Assembly (NCBI RefSeq): GCF_023718305.1
Contig: NZ_QEYO01000025.1
Span: forward strand, 1 to 48,065
DNA from: Gramella sp. AN32
GTDB lineage: Bacteria > Bacteroidota > Bacteroidia > Flavobacteriales > Flavobacteriaceae
Direction: 5' to 3'
DNA length: 48,065 nucleotides
The position numbers and the translations under genes are program-made. Of this stretch, positions 33,384 through 42,201 are shown piece by piece. The notes under the pieces are model-generated. The model was not told the origin of the DNA and ran no database searches. It saw nothing but the letters and a program-made list of their open reading frames with translations. The stretch's first letter is position 1; each line of letters starts with the position of its first letter.

Positions 33384-34456
33384 TCCAGTTCCAGTAAATA
33401 TTTTGCGGCAGCGTATGCCGTGGTTTTATTTTCTTCGATCAGCTTTAATTGTTTCTCTAAAGCAGGTTTTATTTTCTTATTCTGATAAAATCTTGATTTT
33501 AAATGATCATTGATGGTTTGATAAAGCCAGAATTTATTTTGCTCAATCCGCTTTTTCTCAAAATGGCCGTTTTCCTTCGTTTGTGTTTCAAATTCAGAAA
33601 TTAATTCCCATATTTCAGCAATACCTATGTCATACAAAGCACTGCAAAGGCTTACTTTTGGCTTCCAGTTATTTTCTTTGATGGGATATAAATGAAGCGC
33701 GCGCTTAAATTCCAGTTTCGCATGTTGTGCCGCTTTCATATTGTCGCCATCGGCTTTATTAATAACAATCGCATCAGCCATTTCAATAATGCCCCTTTTA
33801 ATTCCCTGTAGTTCATCGCCGGCGCCAGCAAGTTTGAGTAGCAGGAAGAAATCGGTCATGCTATGCACCGTTGTTTCGCTCTGTCCCACTCCCACGGTTT
33901 CAATTAAGATCACCTCAAAACCGGCCGCTTCACATAATAAAATACTTTCCCGGGTTTTTTTAGCAACGCCCCCAAGTGAATCTCCGCTGGGTGAAGGCCT
34001 TATAAAGGCATTTTTATCTTTTACCAGATCTTCCATGCGGGTTTTGTCCCCCAGGATACTTCCCCGAGTAAGACTGCTACTGGGATCTACGGCAAGAACG
34101 GCTACTTTTCTCCCCATCTTGGTAAGATATGTTCCAAAACTTTCTATGAAGGTGCTTTTGCCCACACCCGGTACGCCGGTAATTCCAATGCGAATAGATT
34201 TTTTTGTATACGGTAAAGCTCCTTCAATTATTTTCTGAGAAATCTGCTGATGTTTGATCTGGTTACTTTCGATCATGGTGATCGCTTTTCCTAAAGCTGT
34301 TTTATTACCTTTCAGAAGATCTTTTAGAAGTTCTTCTACGGATAAATTTTGCTTTCGGAAATTTTTAATTTTTTCCGCAGAAGTGGCGCTGAAATTTTTA
34401 GAATCAGGACTGCTATTTGATTCATGCAAGGCAGATTTTTCAGTGTTTTCAGACAA
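33380..34456 (-). CDS. meaB: Methylmalonyl-CoA mutase-associated GTPase MeaB
   Basis: A 358-residue G3E-type GTPase that guards the B12 cofactor of acyl-CoA mutases. Walker A is GITGVPGVGKS (91-101); VAVLAVDPSSSLTRGSILGDKTRM, ETVGVGQSE and the NKADG base-recognition motif are family blocks. The C-terminal dimer arm is present. The N-terminal 30 residues are Ser/Lys-rich and variable. Because IcmF has its own fused chaperone domain, this stand-alone MeaB implies a separate methylmalonyl-CoA mutase elsewhere in the genome; that is inference. Confidence 0.94.
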   Translation of the reverse strand: MSENTEKSALHESNSSPDSKNFSATSAEKIKNFRKQNLSVEELLKDLLKGNKTALGKAITMIESNQIKHQQISQKIIEGALPYTKKSIRIGITGVPGVGKSTFIESFGTYLTKMGRKVAVLAVDPSSSLTRGSILGDKTRMEDLVKDKNAFIRPSPSGDSLGGVAKKTRESILLCEAAGFEVILIETVGVGQSETTVHSMTDFFLLLKLAGAGDELQGIKRGIIEMADAIVINKADGDNMKAAQHAKLEFKRALHLYPIKENNWKPKVSLCSALYDIGIAEIWELISEFETQTKENGHFEKKRIEQNKFWLYQTINDHLKSRFYQNKKIKPALEKQLKLIEENKTTAYAAAKYLLELD

Positions 34457-34559
34457 TGGACGGAATATTATTTAGCACAAATTTATGAAATGCAACTTTA
34501 TGCATCCTTAACTTGTTGGTATATTGAATCCAACTTAACTAATAAAATTATTTTTAGCA

Positions 34560-34991
34560 ATGAAAAACTTATATAAAACAAGTGTTACGACAACCGGAGG
34601 AAGAACCACCGGTCACACCACAAGTGAGGATGGCGTTCTCGATTTAAAACAAACAATGCCTAAAAGTATGGGCGGCGAAGGAGGTGATTACACAAATCCT
34701 GAGCAATTATTTGGTGCGGCATATTCCGCTTGTTTTGGACATGCATTGGTGCAGGTAGCGGAAAAACATAAAATTGACCTGGGCGAATACAGCGTGACCG
34801 CAACGGTAAAATTGGGAAAGACAGATGAGGACGATCTACAGTTGGGAGTGATCCTGGATGCATACATGCCAAAAGTAACCGATATTAAGACAGGGGAAAA
34901 ACTGGTAAATGAAGCCCATGAAGTTTGTCCTTATTCCCGGGCAACAAGAGATAACATCACCGTAACATTAAATATTCTTTTAGACGAATAG
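34560..34991 (+). CDS. ohr: Organic hydroperoxide resistance protein Ohr (OsmC family)
   Basis: A 143-residue thiol peroxidase reducing organic hydroperoxides. The redox cysteines are Cys58 (YSACFGHAL) and Cys123 (EVCPYSRATRDN); the N-terminal TTGGRTTGHTTSEDGVLDL strand and the NPEQLF segment are standard Ohr blocks. No OhrR regulator is adjacent. Single-gene unit, followed by a repeat-rich gap. Confidence 0.94.
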   Translation: MKNLYKTSVTTTGGRTTGHTTSEDGVLDLKQTMPKSMGGEGGDYTNPEQLFGAAYSACFGHALVQVAEKHKIDLGEYSVTATVKLGKTDEDDLQLGVILDAYMPKVTDIKTGEKLVNEAHEVCPYSRATRDNITVTLNILLDE

Positions 34992-35037
34992 AATATTAAA
35001 AAATGTTGACAAACCGCAGAATTTTGATCTAATAATT

Positions 35038-35059
35038 CCCCGACGGCTTTGCCTCGGGG
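35038..35059. repeat. Solo IS200-type end hairpin
   Basis: A stem of CCCCGA-GGC against GCCTCGGGG with a TTT loop and one bulged C in the 5' arm. It has the same layout as the right-end hairpin of the IS200-type element at 3343-3366, with the bulge at the same place. No transposase lies near it. It could be a remnant or a REP-like unit moved in trans. Confidence 0.6.
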
Positions 35060-35070
35060 TTTCCGCTTCA

Positions 35071-35149
35071 CTTCTCCCTTGGGAGAGGTCAGGACTGCAT
35101 TTTCGCAGTTCTGGGTGAGGGGAAAATATAATCCCGAAAGCTTTCGGGA
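35071..35149. repeat. Cluster of inverted repeats between ohr and DUF2911
   Basis: Three hairpins follow each other: TCTCCC/GGGAGA (35073-35086), GGACTGC/GCAGTTC (35092-35111, one G:T) and the perfect 18-bp palindrome TCCCGAAAGCTTTCGGGA (35132-35149). No gene is visible. The last shares the TCCCGA/TCGGGA core with repeats at 7930, 39217 and 47005. Confidence 0.6.
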
Positions 35150-35248
35150 CGGTTCTTGGTCCAGAAGCCAATATGAAATCGGTAAAATATCCTTGCGGCT
35201 TAGCTTTGGGATAGTCGATTTCAAGAAATTTTTTATTCTTGCGGTTTT

Positions 35249-35824
35249 TTATTTTTCTGAAGGTGCCACCATAACCTGTGCTTTATTGGTAATGGGCACT
35301 ACGATACTGGTGCGATCCCACGCAATGACCATATGTACAAATTCCCCGGTATCACCAAATGAAATAGTAAACTGCTCCAGGGGTTCTGAAAGTGGTATCA
35401 CCGGTAATTCTAAAACCAATGCATCATACTGGGCATCGCGGTAAGCCTGTTTATCCAGATTGATTCCCCAGGGATACATGTGGTCGTTAAAAATAAGTTT
35501 CCAGCTCTCTGCATTCGGAATGGTCCATAGGGTATATTTTCCTTTCTTCAGAAGGCTTCCGTCTACAAAAATATCTTCATTGGTTTCAAATGTTGTCGCT
35601 TCATTGGCACCGGTTCTCCAAACGGTATCATAGGGTACAAGACCTCCGAATATTTCCCTATCCTTTTTATAAGGTCGGTTATAAACAACTTCTATTTTAA
35701 AATCACCTTTGGTAAAAATTGCGGTATCCAGGGGACTGTGCGCTTTGGTATTATATCTCATGACCAAAAGAATGATCACACCTAAACCAAGTATGCCCAC
35801 GAAGATTTTGAGAAAGATTTTCAA
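35249..35824 (-). CDS. DUF2911 family membrane-anchored protein
   Basis: A 191-residue protein with an N-terminal membrane anchor (about 4-22). The extracytoplasmic part matches DUF2911: KIEVVYNRPYKKDREIFGGLVPYDTVWRTGANEATTFETNEDI, then LLKKGKYTLWTIPN and WGINLDKQAYRDAQYD. The family, common in Bacteroidota, has no proven function. Its C-terminus (QVMVAPSEK) is polar. Single-gene unit. Confidence 0.9.
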   Translation of the reverse strand: MKIFLKIFVGILGLGVIILLVMRYNTKAHSPLDTAIFTKGDFKIEVVYNRPYKKDREIFGGLVPYDTVWRTGANEATTFETNEDIFVDGSLLKKGKYTLWTIPNAESWKLIFNDHMYPWGINLDKQAYRDAQYDALVLELPVIPLSEPLEQFTISFGDTGEFVHMVIAWDRTSIVVPITNKAQVMVAPSEK

Positions 35825-35973
35825 AATAGAAATAGATTAAGTTCAATAAAACTACATTGTAAAAAGCTAAAAACAAGAAATTTGTCCAAAATTTAAAATT
35901 TTTATAAGATTTTGCAACGCGGCGGTTTTTAGATCGTCTTTAAAGTGAACTAACCCATCAAACCAAAGTTACA

Positions 35974-36519
35974 TTGACACAACATAGGCTTATAGAGGCT
36001 TGTAGAGATAATGATCGTAGGGCACAGTTGCAACTATATAATAAATATTGTGACGGGATGTATTATGTGGCGCTGAGGTTTATGAAAGACACCATGGAAG
36101 CCGAAGATGCCATGCAGGAAGCATTCATTAAAGCCTTTAAAAAACTTCACCAGTTTAACGGGGAAGTGACATTTGGGGCGTGGCTTAAAAAAATTGTGGT
36201 CAATAAATGCATTGATAAGCTGAAGGCCAAAAAACTGGAATTAGTAGCTATCAACGAGCAAATTTTGGGAACTGCTGATGAGGAGGAAAACTGGCAAATT
36301 GAAGATGGGATCACCATTGAGGAGGTGAAAAATGAAATTAATGCTTTACCTGAAAAATATAAATATCCTCTGATGCTTTATCTGGTAGAAGGTTATGATC
36401 ATGAAGAGATAAGCGAAATTTTGAATATTACGCAGGTTGCTTCAAGAACATTGGTGCACAGAGGAAAGAAAAAATTGCAAAATGAACTTAAAATACTAAG
36501 AAATGGGACAGGACATTAG
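35974..36519 (+). CDS. ECF-type sigma-70 factor
   Basis: A 181-residue RNA polymerase sigma factor with only regions 2 and 4. Region 2 is clear (QLQLYNKYCDGMYYVALRFMKDTMEAEDAMQEAFIKAFKKLHQF), as is the region 4 HTH (INALPEKYKYPLMLYLVEGYDHEEISEILNITQVASRTLVHRGKKKL). It probably drives an envelope or stress regulon with the next gene as its partner. It starts with TTG; the 3' end overlaps the anti-sigma-like gene by 17 bp, giving tight coupling. Confidence 0.92.
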   Translation: MTQHRLIEACRDNDRRAQLQLYNKYCDGMYYVALRFMKDTMEAEDAMQEAFIKAFKKLHQFNGEVTFGAWLKKIVVNKCIDKLKAKKLELVAINEQILGTADEEENWQIEDGITIEEVKNEINALPEKYKYPLMLYLVEGYDHEEISEILNITQVASRTLVHRGKKKLQNELKILRNGTGH

Positions 36520-37117
36520 AGAGATGTTCCGCAATCAGGAACCGGATACAAGAGATCAGCTTAGGGCAGGTCATACTAAAAGATTCGAACAGAAATTAAA
36601 AAGGGATTTACCTAAAACCTCTACTTCAGGAAATAGGTTTTTCTTCCTCAAAATCGCAGCGATACTAATTGTTGCTTTGGGAGTAGGCTTCTTTTTCCTG
36701 AACAATCAGGCTGAAGTTGCCCCACCGGAAATTCAGGTAACCGAAACCCCGGTAGAAGCCAATAATTTCAAGGAGGAGACTGTTGCTGCTACCAATTACA
36801 GGCTTAGTAATGTTTCTCCTGAATTTAAAAAAGTAGAGGATTACTATCTGGCAAGTCTTAATATTCAGTTAGCCGGCTTGGAGTTAACGCCAAAAAATAA
36901 GGAACTGGTAGATGTTTTTATGTTGAAACTGGAAACCCTGGATAAAGAATATATCGCCCTAAATGCGGAAATAGAACAAAATGGATTAAACGATGAAACA
37001 TTGACGGCCATGATTTCTAACCTTCAGATTCGTTTGGATTTACTCAAAAAGTTGAAATCAAAATTAAATGAACTTAAACAATCAAATAACAACAGTCATG
37101 AAAACTATCAGGCTTAA
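36503..37117 (+). CDS. Membrane protein, likely anti-sigma factor
   Basis: A 204-residue protein with one membrane helix (about 48-66, FFFLKIAAILIVALGVGFFFL). The N-terminal cytoplasmic part (1-45) is short and charged; the C-terminal part is extracytoplasmic and helical, with heptad-like leucines. This layout, with overlap to an ECF sigma gene, is typical of membrane anti-sigma partners, though the cytoplasmic domain is not a classic zinc-binding ASD. Its 3' end overlaps the next gene by 20 bp. Confidence 0.75.
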   Translation: MGQDIREMFRNQEPDTRDQLRAGHTKRFEQKLKRDLPKTSTSGNRFFFLKIAAILIVALGVGFFFLNNQAEVAPPEIQVTETPVEANNFKEETVAATNYRLSNVSPEFKKVEDYYLASLNIQLAGLELTPKNKELVDVFMLKLETLDKEYIALNAEIEQNGLNDETLTAMISNLQIRLDLLKKLKSKLNELKQSNNNSHENYQA

Positions 37118-38480
37118 TTACGCGATCTTAATGCTGCTTTTCATCAGTGCAGCAGGATTCGCGCAAACTAAAAAATTCAACAAAACTTATTCTACCAATG
37201 CTGAAGTGAACGTCGAAATCGATTCCAAGCATACGAATGTTATTATCGAAAACTGGGATAAAGATGAAGTTTCAGTAGAAGCCTATCTCGAAGGCGATAC
37301 CGGCAATAAAGAACAAACGAAAGAATTGCTGGATAGCTGGAACCTGGAAACGATCTCTTCTAAAAACAAGATCATTGTAAAATCTGGTGCCGGCGATATG
37401 AATCTTAACTTTAATATGGATCTAAGCGGACTTCAGGAACCTTTGGCGCATTTGCCTGCAATAATGGAGCCTTTGATGAATAACCTGGTGGGGCCACTTT
37501 TACAAAGTTTCGCTGAAAATCCACTTCCGCCGGAATTTGCTGAAAATATGGACGCATTTGAATTTGATTATCAGGCTTATAAAAAAGACGGGGACAAATA
37601 CATGGAGAAATGGGAAAAGAACATCGAAAAGAAATTCGGAAAAAATTTCGAAGTGAAGATGGAGAAATGGGCGGAAAACGTTGAGAAGAATTCTGAAAAA
37701 TTCGAAAAGGAATACGAAGCGAAAATGGAAGTTTGGAGCAAGGATTTCGAAAAGGATATGGAAGCCTGGGGAGAAGAATTTGGTAAAAAAATGGAAGTCT
37801 GGGGTGAAAACTTTGGAAAACAAATGGAAGCTCAATTCGAATCTGGAGAAAATTTTGAATATCTTGGAGATAATAGCAAAGTGAGAAGGGTGATCAGGAT
37901 CAAAGCGCCCAAGAATGCAAAATTAAAACTGAACGTTCGCCACGGCGAAGTGAAACTGGGCAGTGCCATGAAAAACCTAAAAGCCGACTTATCCCATAGT
38001 CGGTTTTCTGCCAATAGAATTTACGGAGAAGATACCAATATCAAAGTTGCCTATTCCCCGGTAAAGATTGCAAACTGGGAATATGGGATCCTTTCGACAG
38101 ATTTTGTGGAGAATTGTAATATAGACAAAGTGGTGAGTATAAAGTTGAATTCAAATTCAAGCGATATCACTATTAATGAACTTCAGAAAACCGGTGTTTT
38201 AACCGGTTCTTTTGGAGAGCTTACGATCAAAAACCTGGGGACTTCTTTCAGTAACTTAAATATTACACTCGAGAATAGCGACCTTAAACTGGATATTCCG
38301 GAAACCGCTTTCAATTTCACCTATAACGGTACCCAGAGCAACATCAAATATCCAACAGCTATGAAACTGAAAGCCTCAAAATCTTATGATAACGAGACTT
38401 TGAACGGGTATTATAAAGCAAATTCAGGCACGGGAAATATAACAATCAAAGCTAATTTTAGCGATGTGTTGGTAAATTAA
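37098..38480 (+). CDS. Secreted protein with Met/Trp 11-residue repeats and a DUF4097-like C-terminus
   Basis: A 460-residue exported protein (signal peptide 1-22, ending FAQ). Residues about 30-100 are beta-rich (EVNVEIDSKHTNVIIENWDKDEVSVEAYLEG). A helical block at about 165-250 repeats an 11-residue unit of the form MExWxxxFxKx: Met188, 210, 221, 232 and 243 start units, with Trp at 191, 213, 224 and 235. The C-terminal 190 residues are a repetitive beta-strand region (DITINELQ, LTIKNLG) resembling DUF4097/beta-helix adhesin-like domains. Cotranscribed with the sigma and anti-sigma genes, it may be the signal-sensing or effector protein of that system. Start chosen at the ATG giving a signal peptide. 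Confidence 0.8.
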   Translation: MKTIRLNYAILMLLFISAAGFAQTKKFNKTYSTNAEVNVEIDSKHTNVIIENWDKDEVSVEAYLEGDTGNKEQTKELLDSWNLETISSKNKIIVKSGAGDMNLNFNMDLSGLQEPLAHLPAIMEPLMNNLVGPLLQSFAENPLPPEFAENMDAFEFDYQAYKKDGDKYMEKWEKNIEKKFGKNFEVKMEKWAENVEKNSEKFEKEYEAKMEVWSKDFEKDMEAWGEEFGKKMEVWGENFGKQMEAQFESGENFEYLGDNSKVRRVIRIKAPKNAKLKLNVRHGEVKLGSAMKNLKADLSHSRFSANRIYGEDTNIKVAYSPVKIANWEYGILSTDFVENCNIDKVVSIKLNSNSSDITINELQKTGVLTGSFGELTIKNLGTSFSNLNITLENSDLKLDIPETAFNFTYNGTQSNIKYPTAMKLKASKSYDNETLNGYYKANSGTGNITIKANFSDVLVN

Positions 38481-38499
38481 TTTACGACTCTTACATTTG
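38469..38499 (+). promoter_or_regulatory. Promoter of the M23 peptidase gene
   Basis: TTG at 38469-38471, a 20-bp spacer and TACATTTG at 38492-38499 match the Bacteroidota promoter consensus exactly. The TTG lies inside the end of the upstream gene. It predicts a start of transcription near 38506. Confidence 0.65.
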
Positions 38500-38518
38500 G
38501 CAAATAAGCCGAATGCAT

Positions 38519-39196
38519 ATGCAATCATTTTCTGAATTTATTATATCCCTTACCCCGGGATTTACCCCCATAATCGGGAACAATTTTACCCATCAGGATT
38601 ATACCCCAGTAGATCTTTCCGAAAAAAATCCTGAACTGCTCAAACTGGAAGCCGCTTCATCTGAAGCTTTTTCTGTTTTTATAAATGAGTATCTCAAGAA
38701 TAAGAATAGTCGCGTCGCATTTGGTGGTTATAATGAACTACGCACCCTGTACAATCGCAGCGAACTCTTTAACAACCCCGAAAATAATCGTAATATCCAT
38801 ATTGGCCTGGACATCTGGGCACCTGCGGGCACAGAAATTCTTGCACCCTTAGACGGAGCAGTTTATGGAGTCAAAGACAATTCCAATTTTGGCGATTATG
38901 GACCTACAATCATTCTAAAGCACCATTTAAAAAACAGGACTTTCTACTCACTTTATGGGCATCTAAGCCGAAAGTCAATTGAAAATCTTGAGATTGGGAA
39001 AGCAATAAAGCAAAATGACAAAATTGCTGAATTAGGTGATTTTTATGAAAATGGCGATTACGCGCCACATTTACATTTTCAGATCATGGAAAGACTGGAA
39101 CAAAAATGTGACGATTATCCGGGAGTGGTGAAAAAGCAGGATCTGGACCATTATCTTTCCAATTGTCCCGATCCTAATTTACTGCTGAAGATATAA
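38519..39196 (+). CDS. M23 family metallopeptidase
   Basis: A peptidase of the LytM/lysostaphin fold (225 residues), normally cleaving peptidoglycan cross-links. Zinc ligands are visible: His and Asp in HIGLDIWAPAG and the HLH of APHLHFQIM; GAVYGV and YGHLS are the usual neighbouring strands. There is no clear signal peptide, unlike most family members, so its location is uncertain. Two ATGs (38513 and 38519) are possible; the promoter at 38469-38499 favours the second. Confidence 0.9.
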   Translation: MQSFSEFIISLTPGFTPIIGNNFTHQDYTPVDLSEKNPELLKLEAASSEAFSVFINEYLKNKNSRVAFGGYNELRTLYNRSELFNNPENNRNIHIGLDIWAPAGTEILAPLDGAVYGVKDNSNFGDYGPTIILKHHLKNRTFYSLYGHLSRKSIENLEIGKAIKQNDKIAELGDFYENGDYAPHLHFQIMERLEQKCDDYPGVVKKQDLDHYLSNCPDPNLLLKI

Positions 39197-39202
39197 CGGA
39201 AT

Positions 39203-39287
39203 GTCATTTCAAAGAAGTCCCGATAGCTCTCAGGACGACTGAGAAATTATTTTAAACATAAGATTTCTCCCTTCGGCTGAAGATGAC
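39203..39287. repeat. Long imperfect inverted repeat after the M23 gene
   Basis: The arms are GTCATTTC (from 39203) and GAAGATGAC (to 39287), enclosing a degenerate GTCCCGATAGCTCTCAGGAC palindrome (39217-39236) and GAGAAAT/ATTTCTC inner arms. It can fold into a branched stem. The right arm is related to 47684-47706. Confidence 0.55.
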
Positions 39288-39311
39288 AAAAAATTAAAAT
39301 ATATTCAATAA

Positions 39312-40088
39312 TTGCTTTTCGAAATAAAATCATATCTAAAGTTTTTGCGCAATTCACAAAACCAGCATGGAGTGCACTCTCCTTTTGTGTATGATTTAGT
39401 AACTAATTGTTTCTATGATAAAACAAACTATCCCGAATATGATCTTATTCGGAAATATAGGAATGAACTTTTAAGCGATAAAAGTGAAATCACTATTAAG
39501 GATTTTGGGGCGGGAAGTAAAGTCTTCAGTTCGAACAAAAGACCAATTTTTTCCATTGCAAAAAATTCCGGGATCACTTATTATCGGGCAAAACTGCTAT
39601 ACAGGCTTGTCAATTTTCTGAATATCGAAAACGCACTTGAATTAGGCACCTCTCTGGGTATCGCTTCCGCAGCAATATCTGTAAACCAAAAAACGAAACT
39701 GGTTACTTTGGAAGGTTGCCCCAATATCGCAACTATCGCCGCGAAGCAATTCGAGAAATTTGCTCTTCAGAATATTGATTTGAGAGTAGATACTTTTGCC
39801 AATACTATTCCGGAAATTTTGGAAAATCATTTAAATTTTGACCTGATCTATTTTGACGGAAATCATCAAAAACAGGCTACCCTGGATTACTTTGAACAAT
39901 TATTGCCCTTGGCGCATAATAATTCTGTTTTTATTTTTGATGATATTCATTGGTCTGCTGAAATGGAAGAAGCCTGGGAAATCATCAAATCCCATCCTAA
40001 AATTAGCGTAAGTATTGATACATATCAATGGGGGTTGGTTTTCTTCAGAAAAGAACAGCTCAAGCAGCATTTTTCGATACGGGTATAA
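39312..40088 (+). CDS. Class I SAM-dependent methyltransferase
   Basis: A 258-residue protein. Residues about 97-200 hold the SAM-binding Rossmann domain: NALELGTSLGIASAAISV, LVTLEGCP, then LNFDLIYFDGNHQK and FIFDDIHWSAEMEEAWE. The latter blocks look like O-methyltransferase-3/class I enzymes acting on small molecules. The N-terminal 80 residues (HGVHSPFVYDLVTNCFYD) are conserved in flavobacterial members. TTG start. Its 3' end overlaps the convergent glycosyltransferase by 29 bp. Confidence 0.85.
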   Translation: MLFEIKSYLKFLRNSQNQHGVHSPFVYDLVTNCFYDKTNYPEYDLIRKYRNELLSDKSEITIKDFGAGSKVFSSNKRPIFSIAKNSGITYYRAKLLYRLVNFLNIENALELGTSLGIASAAISVNQKTKLVTLEGCPNIATIAAKQFEKFALQNIDLRVDTFANTIPEILENHLNFDLIYFDGNHQKQATLDYFEQLLPLAHNNSVFIFDDIHWSAEMEEAWEIIKSHPKISVSIDTYQWGLVFFRKEQLKQHFSIRV

Positions 40089-41346
40089 GTTGATGCTTTT
40101 TAGCCATTTCATAGGCCGCTGCACATATTAATAAAAGTTCCAATCCAATTTGTGGCATTCTAAACCTAAAACCGGAGTAAATAGCTATGGCTATTAAAGC
40201 CGTAGAACATACAATTGAAAATGCAAAAGAACGCATCAATGCATTTCTACTAAAGGCAATAATATAAATTATTGCGAGCAAACTCAATATTTGGAATAAT
40301 ATCCGTCCAATTTCCAGTATTCCCGGTCTCGGGGTTTCAGGAAAAGGATTAAATGCACTCCTAAGTTTTACCAGGATTATGGGTACGATCATTTGCTGAT
40401 TGGTTTTAATGAAATGCATCGTAGCATCTTTATATAGATTCATTTGATCTACCTCTGTTTTTATTTCACGTTCAGCAAAATTAAAATCCTGGAGCACTAA
40501 AGTTTCATCTGCCAAATCGCCCCTCGTGTTGGTGTGTTTTTGGGGCACATCCTTATTCCATCCCTTGGCAAACGCCGCTCCCGAAGATGTTGTTAGTATA
40601 GGCTGTTTAATATCCAATACTATAGCATTTCTTACCAGCCAAACGGAAATTACTGCCATACCAATGAATATGGAATAAATTGAAGACCGATAAGCATTTT
40701 GTTTCAGAGTAAAAACCCACAAAATAAATGGAAAGAAAATATAATAGGGATGCGTGAGTACTAATATCCCTCCACATATAGCTTGGGGCCAAAGCAGACT
40801 TCTCCCCAAATAATACCTAATAAAAAAGTATAGAAATAACACGAAGAAAAATAATGTCACTGGTTCTGATAGAAAAGTCCTGGTATATAATTGGGCTGCA
40901 GGATGGACGGCCATTAAAAAAGTACCCACTAACTTTATCCAAAATGGGAATTCTAATAGGTTTAATATTTTATAGAATACGAATATTGTACTTAGATAAA
41001 AAACACATTTTAATAGTACTAATAAACCAAGACTGTAACCCAAAGTTTTAAACATGATTCCAATGATAATGGGCCACACAGGTGGGCGCCACGTGGCATA
41101 CGAAAGGAACTCATAATCTGTAGAAGCAACATTATGCTCTTTATATTGCTGAATGAGATCTTGGCCATTCAAATCAAGATGTCCAAACTTACCGGTTTTT
41201 GCAATACTTGTTCCTAAATGCACAAAATCTGCAGCATCATTATATGACTCAAATTTTAATTGGTTACCTACATAAAAATTGTAACCTATTATAAAAACCG
41301 AAAATAATACACAGAAGAATATGCTAAGTTTTTTAAATTTTGACAT
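40060..41346 (-). CDS. GT-C fold membrane glycosyltransferase (GT39/ArnT-like)
   Basis: A 428-residue membrane protein with about 10-11 helices. Hydrophobic segments are interrupted by extracytoplasmic loops, the first of which carries acidic residues (ESYNDAADFVHLG) where GT-C enzymes have their catalytic Asp; WRPPVWPIIIG and ARTFLSEPVTLFFF-like (TRTFLSEPVTLF) blocks fit the PMT/ArnT type. These use lipid-linked sugars outside the inner membrane. Acceptor and sugar are unknown. Single-gene unit overlapping the methyltransferase 3' end by 29 bp. Confidence 0.8.
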   Translation of the reverse strand: MSKFKKLSIFFCVLFSVFIIGYNFYVGNQLKFESYNDAADFVHLGTSIAKTGKFGHLDLNGQDLIQQYKEHNVASTDYEFLSYATWRPPVWPIIIGIMFKTLGYSLGLLVLLKCVFYLSTIFVFYKILNLLEFPFWIKLVGTFLMAVHPAAQLYTRTFLSEPVTLFFFVLFLYFFIRYYLGRSLLWPQAICGGILVLTHPYYIFFPFILWVFTLKQNAYRSSIYSIFIGMAVISVWLVRNAIVLDIKQPILTTSSGAAFAKGWNKDVPQKHTNTRGDLADETLVLQDFNFAEREIKTEVDQMNLYKDATMHFIKTNQQMIVPIILVKLRSAFNPFPETPRPGILEIGRILFQILSLLAIIYIIAFSRNALMRSFAFSIVCSTALIAIAIYSGFRFRMPQIGLELLLICAAAYEMAKKHQLIPVSKNAA

Positions 41347-41436
41347 TCATAATAATTTAAGAACTACTAATTACGAGTAAATACTTTGTAACAAAAAATC
41401 TAACTTCACGTCTTACAAAGTGTAAAATCAGTCTTT

Positions 41437-42135
41437 ATGAGCAAAGTTATTGAGATTCGCAATATTACCCGAGATTTTCCATTGGGACAGGAAATTGTAA
41501 AAGTTCTCAAAGGCATCGATCTGGATATAGACCGGGGAGAATATGTAGCCTTCATGGGACCTTCGGGATCTGGAAAATCTACACTGATGAATCTGTTAGG
41601 TTGCCTGGACACTCCTACTTCGGGTTCTTATATCCTAAACGGTAAAGATGCCAGTAAAATGAGCGATGATGAACTGGCTGAAATTCGGAATAAAGAAATC
41701 GGCTTTGTATTTCAAACTTTTAACCTGCTTCCAAGAACTACGGCATTGGAAAATGTGGCCTTGCCCATGATCTATGCCGGCGCTTCAAAAACCCAGCGTA
41801 CCGAAAGGGCGGAAGAAGTCCTGCGAAGTGTTGGTTTAGGTGATCGTATGGACCACCAGCCCAACCAGCTTTCTGGCGGACAGCGACAAAGGGTGGCCGT
41901 GGGTCGCGCCCTCGTGAATAAGCCATCTATCATTTTAGCCGATGAGCCTACCGGAAACCTTGACTCAAAAACTTCCGTGGAGATCATGAACCTTTTTGAT
42001 GATATACATGCCGCGGGAAATACCGTGATCCTGGTCACCCATGAAGAAGAAATTGCAGAACATGCCCATCGCATTATCAGGCTGAAGGATGGAATGGTTG
42101 AAAGTGATGAACGGAAAACAGTTCTCAGTTCGTAG
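41437..42135 (+). CDS. ABC transporter ATP-binding protein, LolD/MacB type
   Basis: A 232-residue ATPase of the MacB/LolD/FtsE class. Walker A is GPSGSGKST (about 41-49), the signature LSGGQRQRVAVGRAL, Walker B IILADEPTGNLDS and the switch His in VTHEEE. The EIGFVFQTFNLLPR Q-loop is diagnostic of the class. It acts with a membrane partner (MacB-like, LolC/E-like) that is not next to it. Its last 15 bp, including the stop codon, fall in a seven-base-periodic stretch. Confidence 0.9.
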   Translation: MSKVIEIRNITRDFPLGQEIVKVLKGIDLDIDRGEYVAFMGPSGSGKSTLMNLLGCLDTPTSGSYILNGKDASKMSDDELAEIRNKEIGFVFQTFNLLPRTTALENVALPMIYAGASKTQRTERAEEVLRSVGLGDRMDHQPNQLSGGQRQRVAVGRALVNKPSIILADEPTGNLDSKTSVEIMNLFDDIHAAGNTVILVTHEEEIAEHAHRIIRLKDGMVESDERKTVLSS

Positions 42136-42148
42136 TTATCAGTACAAA
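42121..42148. repeat. Degenerate heptad stretch over the end of the ATPase gene
   Basis: In steps of seven: GTTCTCA, GTTCGTA, GTTATCA, GTACAAA. The first two carry the last codons and the TAG stop of the ABC ATPase gene. The complement of GTTATCA matches the TAACTGA-type unit at the window ends. Confidence 0.5.
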
Positions 42149-42201
42149 CAAAAATTTAGTTTGTATTTTTAAAAGGCATTTTGAAACCTGATAACAATTC
42201 C

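Noticed and set aside
34931..35224. ORFs over the repeat cluster after ohr
   Set aside because: They read through the palindromic repeats and have no conserved features.
37500..37835. Phe-rich minus-strand ORF opposite the Met/Trp repeats
   Set aside because: It is the antisense shadow of a repetitive, Lys/Glu-rich coding region.
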